This document shows positions 41,495 to 47,307 of a stretch of 47,307 bases of DNA, piece by piece. This stretch comes from Verrucomicrobiota bacterium (GTDB taxonomy: Bacteria > Verrucomicrobiota > Verrucomicrobiia > Opitutales > Opitutaceae): assembly GCA_016871595.1 (NCBI GenBank), contig VHCY01000009.1:1-47307 (forward strand), given 5' to 3'. The notes beneath the pieces are model-generated. The model saw only the letters and a program-made list of their open reading frames with translations. It was not told where the DNA came from and made no database searches. Position 1 is the first letter of the stretch. Every line of letters starts with the position of its first letter. Both the position numbers and the translations under genes were made by a program.

Positions 41495-42430
41495 TTAGCC
41501 GGCCGGTTTCCGCCGGCCCTTGCCCACCTTCCCGCCCCGCGCGCGGGCCTCCGCCGCCCAAGCCTCCGCGACTTGGGCGACGATGCCCAAAAAGGCCCGC
41601 AGGACCGCCGTCTCCGGTCGCAGCCACGCCGCAATCACCCGCACGGGCGGGAACCCCGGCAGCGGAAAGATCCGCAGGCCCGGATGGGAGCGCGCGACGT
41701 CCAAGTCCAAGGTCACGCCCAGACCCTTCCCATTTGCCACATACCACGGCGTCAGGGCCAAGGAGGCCGAAGCCAGGGTGGAGGGCCAACGCACCCCCCG
41801 CTCGGCCAAGACGCGGTCGAAGAGCCGGGACATCCCCTCCTTGGGGCCGAGGGTGACCAGCGGCTCGTCGATCTGGCCGGGGCGATCCAGCCGCGGCAGG
41901 GAATCCGCCCGCCTTTCCTCCGGGGCGAGGAGCACCAGAGGAACCTCCACCAGAGGCTGCACGGCCAGGCCTTCCGGCGACTGGTCAACGCCGACGATGG
42001 CCACGTCGATCTCCTGGGCGCGGACGGCGTCGAGCAGATCCTCGGTCGGTCCGGTGCGGACCTGCATCTGGAGCTGAGGGAAGCTTTGCTGCAGGTGCAG
42101 AAGGCCGCCGGGCAGGTAGCGGCCTTGGATATGATCGCCGGCGCCGACGCGGAGCCGGGGGCGGCGGGCCTCACCCTTGACGGCGGCGACCACGGCCGGG
42201 AGGTCGTGGTGCATTGAGGCGACGAGGGCATAGAGCCGTTCGCCGGCGGGGGTGAGGGCGAAGGGGCGGCGGGTGAAGAGCGTGACCTCGAGGCCGCGTT
42301 CCAGTTCGAGCATCTGCTCGCTGAGGGCGGGTTGCTGGATCCCGTAGGGGATATGCGGCAGGGCGGCGGAGATGCCGCGGTGCCGGGCCACGTGGTAGAA
42401 GAGCTGAAGGTGGTTGGCGTTGGGGATCAC
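41495..42430 (-). CDS. LysR family transcriptional regulator
   Basis: A 311-residue regulator. The winged helix-turn-helix (about 1-65) contains HLQLFYHVARHRGISAALPH, QQPALSEQMLELERGLEVTL and FTRRPFALTPAGERLY. The linker helix and substrate-binding domain follow, with LRVGAGDHIQGRYLPGGLL and LDAVRAQEIDVAIVG. The C-terminus is Lys/Arg/Gly-rich. Its target is unknown: no gene is divergent from it within 500 bases. It converges with tpsB. The start at 42430 is the family-typical N-terminus. Confidence 0.9.
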   Translation of the reverse strand: MIPNANHLQLFYHVARHRGISAALPHIPYGIQQPALSEQMLELERGLEVTLFTRRPFALTPAGERLYALVASMHHDLPAVVAAVKGEARRPRLRVGAGDHIQGRYLPGGLLHLQQSFPQLQMQVRTGPTEDLLDAVRAQEIDVAIVGVDQSPEGLAVQPLVEVPLVLLAPEERRADSLPRLDRPGQIDEPLVTLGPKEGMSRLFDRVLAERGVRWPSTLASASLALTPWYVANGKGLGVTLDLDVARSHPGLRIFPLPGFPPVRVIAAWLRPETAVLRAFLGIVAQVAEAWAAEARARGGKVGKGRRKPAG

Positions 42431-42503
42431 GGCGAACCGGCCAAGGTTTTGCGACGGCGGGAAAGGTCGAGGCGAGCGGAAAAGCCGGGGGCGGTCCTCC
42501 GTT

Positions 42504-42774
42504 GTGGCTGGGGCGCGTCGCTCCGCGGGAATGCGTTCCCGTCTTCACGGACCGGGGCGGCTCGTCCCAGCTACATCGAACCGAGGCGCTTCCAGCTCGC
42601 CTCCCGCGAAGCCAGCCGGGCTTGGTGTGGCTGGGGCGCGTCGCCCCGGACGGTGCGGCCGGAACAGCGTGCACGCACAGCCTTTCCGCGGCACGGCCCG
42701 GAGCGAATCGCTCCGCGGGATGAGTTCCCGTCTTCACGGACCGGGGCGGCGCGCCCCAGCTACATCGAGCCGAA
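42504..42774 (+). repeat. Cluster of REP-like palindromic repeats
   Basis: Three related units lie here. Unit 1 (42504-42582) has left arm TGTGGCTGGGGCGCGTCGCT and right arm CCGGGGCGGCTCGTCCCAGC, which are near inverse complements. Between them is a smaller perfect hairpin GGGAA-TGCG-TTCCC (42528-42541). Unit 2 (42627-42650) is a left arm alone. Unit 3 (42701-42774) has the central hairpin and a right arm ending CAGCTACATCGAGCCGA. Further copies are at 185-208 and 46100-46156. Confidence 0.8.
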
Positions 42775-42851
42775 TCCGGGCGGAATTGGCCTCGGCGGAA
42801 GGGTTAGGACGAAACTTGCAACCTGTCGGGTCGTCGCACTAAGCCGCGCGG

Positions 42852-42948
42852 CCCCGGAACGGGTGAGGCCGTGCATCGAAAGTTTTCTCTATCCGATCCA
42901 CCGTGCCCTCCTCGCAATTCACGACCTGACCCCATCGGGTGCTCCCGC
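42852..42948 (+). repeat. About 97-base palindromic element, left copy
   Basis: It begins CCCCGGAACGGGTGAGGCCG and ends CAATTCACGACCTGACCCCA plus TCGGGTGCTCCCGC. The ends are imperfect inverse complements (GGGTGAGGCCGTG with CACGACCTGACCC). The same element occurs at 46002-46105 in the same orientation. It lies directly after the stop codon of the LamG/RCC1 gene. Confidence 0.7.
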
Positions 42949-42952
42949 CTAC

Positions 42953-45898
42953 TCAAAATACCTCATACACCTCAATCAGCGCCTCTCCGGTGGTGTTGTT
43001 CACCCCGGCGACCTGGACGGTGTAAGACGCGCCGGCATTCAAGGTAATGAGCAGCGCCGCGTCCCGGGAACCGCCGTTGAGGGGGAATGCCCCGACCGCG
43101 CTGAAATTGGCCGCGGTGGCCAAGGTGGCCGTTCCAATGCGGACGCCCCAGTTGTCGTTTTCGGCCAATCGAGTTCCGGCACCCGAAAAGATCGCCAAGC
43201 GCGGATCCGCGAGGAAACCAGACACCCCGAAGCCGGCCAAGGATGGCCCGACGGCCCGGATGAGAACCTGTTTGCTGCCCCTGCCCGAAATGGCAAAGCC
43301 AGCGATCAGGATGTCGTCGCCCGTACCCACCTGATTACGCGCGGACAAGTTGACCAATCGGCCCGTGTTTCCACCCGTGACATCGTAGGCCTCGACCAGC
43401 ACGGTTCCCGGACCCGATCCCTTGGCCTCCACGGTGAAGGCCCCGGTGAGGGCGGGGTTCAACGCGGCGTCGCGCGAACCCGCGCCGTATGGGAAAGCAC
43501 CGACCGCCTGGAAGACGGACGCAAGTGCAGGGCTCCAGTCATCGTTCGAACCGCTCGGGGCAGAGGTGCCGCGGAAAAGGTCGAGTCGCGGGTCGGCCAT
43601 CCCCTGGAGGCCAAAAGCATTCAACGCGGGCCCGCCTGCCCGGATCAGAAAACTCTTGGGCTGACCGGCCACCACGGCACCGAGCGTCAGGACCTGTGCC
43701 GGGGCCAAGGTGGTGCGGACCGAGAGGTTGGAGAGCCGACTGCTGGGCACCACTTCGATGGCGGCCGGAACAGATCGCACGGTGTGGGTGGTAGTGCCGA
43801 TCAGGTTACTCACCACCACCTCATACGTTCCGGCGTCTCCTTTCCCCGCTGCCTGGACCACGTATGAGCTTTTGGTGGCGCCCGCGATCTGGATTCCGCC
43901 CCGCAACCACTGCAAGGTGGGTTGCGGAAACCCGGAGGCGGAGACGCTGAGCGTGATGGGTTGCCCGGCCTCGACCACCTGCGAAGCCGGTTGGGATAGG
44001 ATTGCGGCGGGCTCCGGAGAGAGCGAGCGCCGCAGGTCGAAGATCCCCAAGTTGAAGGTGTGGCCGGCGACGAGGGCAACCACTGGATCCGGGTCGGGCG
44101 GTGCGAGGTTCCCCCCGGCGGTTCCGTCGCCCCACGCCTCCACTTGCCCGGACGGACGGAGCGCCAGACCATAGCCGGAGCCTAGGGTCACGGCCACAAA
44201 GGGTCCCGCGGGGGGTTGATTGCGCCGTCCTGCGCTGTTGCCCCAGGCCAGCAAATTGCCGTCCGCCAGCAGGGCGACGGAGTTCTCCAGGTGGGCGCCG
44301 ATTGAGCGGGGCGGCGAAACCGGGGTGGGGAGGGTGGCCCGGCCTTGGGAATTCACGCCCCACGCGAACATCGCCCCGTCGGTCCGGATCGCCAAGGAAT
44401 AGTCTGATCCGGCCGCGATCGCCGCCACGTCGCTGAGCCCGGCCGGGGGCGCGCTTTGGCCTCCACTGTTGAGTCCCCACGCCACGACGGTGCGGTTACG
44501 CCGCAGGGCGACCGAGTGGTTCGCGCCCGCCGCGATGGCCACGACGTCGCGCAGGTCAGCCGGCGGCGTGGCTTGACCGTTCGTGTTCACGCCCCATCCC
44601 ACCACCGTCCCCTCCGCCGTCAGGGCCAGCGAGGTGCCGGAAAAGGTTGAGAGCGCAACCACGTTCGCGAGCCCCGCGGGCGGCGTGGCCCGGCCGTTCG
44701 CGTTCGAACCCCAACCCAGCACCCTGCCGTCCGGAAGCAACGCGAGGGCATGTGCCGTCCCGGCCGCAACCTGCAACGCCGTACCAAGGGTTAGCGGCAC
44801 GGTGGCCGCCCCAGAAGGATTTCCGCCCCAGCCCCGCACCCGGTAATAGGGGGAGGAGACCAGCACGAAAACCGGATCCGAATAACTGGTGCCAACCGCG
44901 TTGGAGGCCCCCAGTTGGTACCAACCCGCGTCCCGGGCCAGGCTCAAATTCCGCAGATTGAGGCCCGGGAGGTTGGCCCCGGCAATGGGCATTCCATTCC
45001 GGTACCATTGAAAGCGGGTAGCCCCGTTCACCCGGGCGTCCAAGGCAAGATTGGCACCTTCCTCCACCACCTGCCGCGGCGCATTGAGGATCGTGATGAC
45101 CGGTGCCGGGCTGTCCAGATCGGTGGTGATCGGACGCGAGGAATCAAGGTAGAGGATCGAAACCTCACGGGCCGAGAGGCTGCGATTCCAGATCCTCACC
45201 TCATCGAGGGCACCGCTGAAATAGTCCCGTACCTCCGGCTCCACGCTGCGACCGAAGATGCGGCCACCCAACACGATGCGGTTTCCGGCCGCCGTGTTCA
45301 GCGCCACCGATTTCTCGGCGGCCAGAGTGCCATTCACATAAATCGACGATGTTTGTCCATCATAGGTGTGGACCACGTGAATCCAAGCGGCCGAGGCGAT
45401 GCGCTCCGTCGGGTTGTCGTCGAGGCCGAGGTAGCCGGTGAGCGATGGCTCCGCCGGAGGAGCCGCGACATAAACGCCAAAGCCTTGCCCACTGGCCTCC
45501 GAGCCCCAGGAAACGAGGTAGGAATCGCCAGCCTGCCGGCCCGCATCCTGTCCATCGCGTTGCATCCAAAAGGAGAGCGTGCGCGCGGACCCGGCGACGG
45601 GCAACCCGGGAATGTCGACGATGACGTAACGGCCAAGCGAGCTCAGGCGCAGCGCCCGATTCGCCCTTCCGAAACGATCAGTGGTAAAGCCGGCATCGAT
45701 GCGGAAGAAAGTGACCGAATTGCCCGTCTCATCGGCGAGTGGCGGATCGCAGGGCAAACTGGCGACCAGACCGTGCGTTCCCTGAGCGAGGCCGGCGGTC
45801 GCTCCCAGGAGCAAGCCTACCGCCAGCAGAATGCCCCGGATACGCTGCGGGCGAGGCGACGGCACCGCCGTACGGATTGGAGGACTGATTTCCGGCAT
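42953..45898 (-). CDS. Large secreted LamG / Ig-like / RCC1-repeat protein with C-terminal NDDW pair
   Basis: A 981-residue surface or secreted protein. Domains in order: signal segment (IRGILLAVGLLLGATAGLAQ), LamG-like jelly roll at about 45-250 (DNPTERIASAAWIHVVHTYD, YVNGTLAAEKSVALNTAAGN), Ig-like at about 260-345 (FQWYRNGMPIAGANLPGL), five to six RCC1-like blades at about 350-620 (units like VLGWGSNANGRATPPAGL and VVAWGLNSGGQSAPPAGL), second Ig-like at about 640-730 (LQWLRGGIQIAGATKSSYVV), then two NDDW/NDNW domains at about 740-981, the same as in the gene at 26477. Such proteins are common in Opitutae and probably bind polysaccharide. The ATG at 45898 is preferred; a TTG 42 bases upstream is in frame. 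It is flanked by directly repeated elements. Confidence 0.85.
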   Translation of the reverse strand: MPEISPPIRTAVPSPRPQRIRGILLAVGLLLGATAGLAQGTHGLVASLPCDPPLADETGNSVTFFRIDAGFTTDRFGRANRALRLSSLGRYVIVDIPGLPVAGSARTLSFWMQRDGQDAGRQAGDSYLVSWGSEASGQGFGVYVAAPPAEPSLTGYLGLDDNPTERIASAAWIHVVHTYDGQTSSIYVNGTLAAEKSVALNTAAGNRIVLGGRIFGRSVEPEVRDYFSGALDEVRIWNRSLSAREVSILYLDSSRPITTDLDSPAPVITILNAPRQVVEEGANLALDARVNGATRFQWYRNGMPIAGANLPGLNLRNLSLARDAGWYQLGASNAVGTSYSDPVFVLVSSPYYRVRGWGGNPSGAATVPLTLGTALQVAAGTAHALALLPDGRVLGWGSNANGRATPPAGLANVVALSTFSGTSLALTAEGTVVGWGVNTNGQATPPADLRDVVAIAAGANHSVALRRNRTVVAWGLNSGGQSAPPAGLSDVAAIAAGSDYSLAIRTDGAMFAWGVNSQGRATLPTPVSPPRSIGAHLENSVALLADGNLLAWGNSAGRRNQPPAGPFVAVTLGSGYGLALRPSGQVEAWGDGTAGGNLAPPDPDPVVALVAGHTFNLGIFDLRRSLSPEPAAILSQPASQVVEAGQPITLSVSASGFPQPTLQWLRGGIQIAGATKSSYVVQAAGKGDAGTYEVVVSNLIGTTTHTVRSVPAAIEVVPSSRLSNLSVRTTLAPAQVLTLGAVVAGQPKSFLIRAGGPALNAFGLQGMADPRLDLFRGTSAPSGSNDDWSPALASVFQAVGAFPYGAGSRDAALNPALTGAFTVEAKGSGPGTVLVEAYDVTGGNTGRLVNLSARNQVGTGDDILIAGFAISGRGSKQVLIRAVGPSLAGFGVSGFLADPRLAIFSGAGTRLAENDNWGVRIGTATLATAANFSAVGAFPLNGGSRDAALLITLNAGASYTVQVAGVNNTTGEALIEVYEVF

Positions 45899-46001
45899 CA
45901 ACCCCAATCGGCTGGCGGTGGGAGTGTTTGGCAAGTGCAAAGGGGTCGGCCGTAGGCAAGCAATTCACGTCCAGCCGAATTGGATCCGGGCAGGCGGCAC
46001 G

Positions 46002-46098
46002 CCCCGGAACGGGTCAGGCGGTGAACGCTAGTTTTCGGCCAGCACTCGATCCGGGCTGCCGTGCCTTTCTATCAATTCACGGCCTGACCCCGTCGGTT
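46002..46098 (+). repeat. About 100-base palindromic element, right copy
   Basis: It begins CCCCGGAACGGGTCAGGCGG and ends CAATTCACGGCCTGACCCCG plus TCGG. The terminal arms GGGTCAGGCGGTGAA and TTCACGGCCTGACCC are inverse complements with one mismatch. The copy lies 104 bases upstream of the LamG/RCC1 start and matches the left copy at 42852-42948 in order and orientation. Confidence 0.7.
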
Positions 46099-46099
46099 G

Positions 46100-46156
46100 T
46101 TCCCGCGTCTTCACGGACCGAGGCGGCGCGCCCCAGCTACATCGAACCGAGGCGCT
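46100..46156 (+). repeat. REP-like repeat, right arm copy
   Basis: CGTCTTCACGGACCGAGGCG through GCGCGCCCCAGCTACATCGA matches the right arm of the cluster at 42504-42774. It ends ten bases before the stop codon of the BNR_4 gene, so it is the 3' neighbour of that gene. Confidence 0.75.
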
Positions 46157-46165
46157 GCAGGGCCC

Positions 46166-47307
46166 TCAATTCACCCGCTCAGGACGTGCGGTCTCGCCCG
46201 TCATCCGCTCGGGCAGGCGATAGACCTCGCCCTCGCGCGTGCAGAAATACAACGCCGAGGCCGTCGGCTCCAGCGGCGAACCATCCGCCCACAACGCGTA
46301 AAACCCCGGATCCGCCGCCACCGGCTGACGCGCATACGAATGATTGTACCGCGACCCCGACGTCAGCGTGCGGCCACGCGTCCACGTCGCGCCCTCGTCG
46401 CGGCTCAGCCATAGCACCATCTCCCCGCCCGTCCCCCACGGCTGCGGCCCCGGATCCGACGGCGCGATGATCCGCCAGGTGCCGTCCGGCTCCACGTACA
46501 GTGTCCCGTGATCGTAGTTGTGGTCCGACGTGAAACACGCGCGGAACACCCATTCCTTGCCGGTCCAACGGGCCGTCCACCATTGGAAGGGCCCCGACTC
46601 GGGGCCGGGATTGTAGCCCTTGGAGGTCAAATAGAGGATCACCGGGTGACCCGCCGAAGTGAAGGTAAGCTCCTTCAGGTAGACGCTCAGGTCCTCCGCC
46701 CGGTAATCGCGGACCAGCGCCGGATTGGCGGTGTCGCGCAGCGGCGGGGTAACGGTCTGGCCGGAGACGTTCGACCAGGTGGCGCCAGCGTCGCGGGTCT
46801 CCAGATAGTAGATATTGGTGCGGTAATTGAGGCCGGTGCCGCCGCGCCCGTGGTCGGGATGGAGGTCGAAGGCGGTGGCGACGCGGTCGGTCTGGCCCTG
46901 ACGGGCGGTGAGCTGGTAATCGCCGCGCTCCAGGTGGGCGAGCAGGCGCGGCGCGGTCCAGGTGCGGCCGTCGGCGGAGGTCTTCCAGTTGAGCGTGCGC
47001 TGGCCCTGGACGTAGAGCGTGTGCAGGAAAAGGAAGCGGCGGGACTCCGGCAGGTACCAGGGCTGCGTGTAGGAGTAATTGGTGGTCTCGACCAATTCCC
47101 ACTCGGTGATGTCGTAGGGGCGGCGCGAGCGATGGAGGTAGGAGGGGCGGGACGTGCCGTGGGCGGAGGAGAAGACGAAGAGGTGGCCGGCGGCATCGAT
47201 CGCGAGCGTGGGGTTGTCGTGGGCGTCCTCGGTGCGTTTCTGAAGGATGCGGACGGGGCGCGGGACGGTGCCGGTGGCGTGGTCGTAGTAGTAGACAAGG
47301 TGCTGGA
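46166..47307 (-). CDS. BNR_4 family (sialidase-like propeller) protein, 5' end outside window
   Basis: The visible part is 379 residues; the reading frame stays open to the window edge, so the start is missing. Segments include EDAHDNPTLAIDAAGHLFVF followed by SSAHGTSRPSYLHRSRRPYD, which is the entry of the BNR_4 propeller. Further on are DGRTWTAPRLLAHL, TRDAGATWSNVSG, SRDEGATWTRGRTL (Asp-box-like repeats S-x-D-x-G-x-T-W) and NYDHGTLYVEPDGTWRIIAP. Proteins of this family occur in polysaccharide-degradation clusters and include lyase-like and hydrolase-like members; the catalytic class is not clear. A TTG at 47095 can begin the frame but would cut the propeller. Confidence 0.8.
   Translation of the reverse strand, partial: QHLVYYYDHATGTVPRPVRILQKRTEDAHDNPTLAIDAAGHLFVFSSAHGTSRPSYLHRSRRPYDITEWELVETTNYSYTQPWYLPESRRFLFLHTLYVQGQRTLNWKTSADGRTWTAPRLLAHLERGDYQLTARQGQTDRVATAFDLHPDHGRGGTGLNYRTNIYYLETRDAGATWSNVSGQTVTPPLRDTANPALVRDYRAEDLSVYLKELTFTSAGHPVILYLTSKGYNPGPESGPFQWWTARWTGKEWVFRACFTSDHNYDHGTLYVEPDGTWRIIAPSDPGPQPWGTGGEMVLWLSRDEGATWTRGRTLTSGSRYNHSYARQPVAADPGFYALWADGSPLEPTASALYFCTREGEVYRLPERMTGETARPERVN

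Larger units (their letters stand above)
42431..42952. other. Gene-free region rich in palindromic repeats
   Basis: These 522 bases between the LysR start and the stop of the LamG/RCC1 gene carry no gene I can support. They contain the REP-like cluster at 42504-42774 and the roughly 97-base element at 42852-42948. Confidence 0.7.

Noticed and set aside
1-47307. tRNA, rRNA or riboswitch
   Set aside because: No cloverleaf, rRNA core or known riboswitch core could be seen in any intergenic stretch, though small RNAs cannot be excluded by eye.

Overview
The window is GC-rich DNA packed with genes on both strands. It most likely comes from the chromosome of a Verrucomicrobiota bacterium close to Opitutaceae. 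This rests on gene content, not on a marker gene: a planctomycete-type cytochrome/DUF1549/DUF1553 protein next to a DUF1501 protein, Tat-exported Gfo/Idh/MocA oxidoreductase, two ThuA proteins, a DUF1080 fusion, a sulfatase, a ceramidase-like protein, a BNR_4 protein, and pseudopilins with PVC-style leaders. There is no rRNA, tRNA, CRISPR array, phage module or intact insertion sequence. Most start codons lack a clear Shine-Dalgarno sequence, so many starts were chosen from signal peptides and family N-termini.

Layout. 1-6.5 kb: tcdA, a secreted thioredoxin-fold protein without its cysteines, a secreted alpha/beta hydrolase, a ceramidase-like protein, a MetE-core protein and a small HTH regulator. 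6.5-8.7 kb: sucCD, closed by a strong hairpin. 8.8-9.9 kb: a secreted SGNH hydrolase. 10.0-15.1 kb: a tight gspGHIJKLM operon (pseudopilins and inner-membrane platform of a type II secretion system, without gspC, D, E or F). 15.1-31.1 kb: FAH-family enzyme, oxidoreductase, DUF1501/PSD1 pair, sulfatase, ThuA proteins, SlyD-like FKBP, SGNH-DUF1080 fusion, a small secreted protein with a good promoter, and a Tat-exported spermidine-synthase-like protein. 31.2-41.5 kb: an orphan Wzt-like ABC ATPase and a two-partner secretion locus. 41.5-47.3 kb: a LysR regulator, a large LamG/Ig/RCC1 surface protein bracketed by repeats, and a BNR_4 protein cut by the window end.

The most interesting region is 32.6-41.5 kb. 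A 1363-residue TPS adhesin (TpsA) and its TpsB transporter are separated by an 866-residue membrane protein that looks like an STT3/PglB oligosaccharyltransferase with a TPR tail. The adhesin carries roughly 45-50 N-X-S/T sites by hand count. A testable idea is that this is a dedicated periplasmic glycosylation system for a two-partner-secreted adhesin, analogous in logic but not in enzyme to Haemophilus HMW1ABC. A second theme is a roughly 125-residue NDDW/NDNW domain found as tandem C-terminal pairs in two secreted proteins 16 kb apart. A third is several families of palindromic intergenic repeats, one of which has been absorbed into the 3' end of tcdA.
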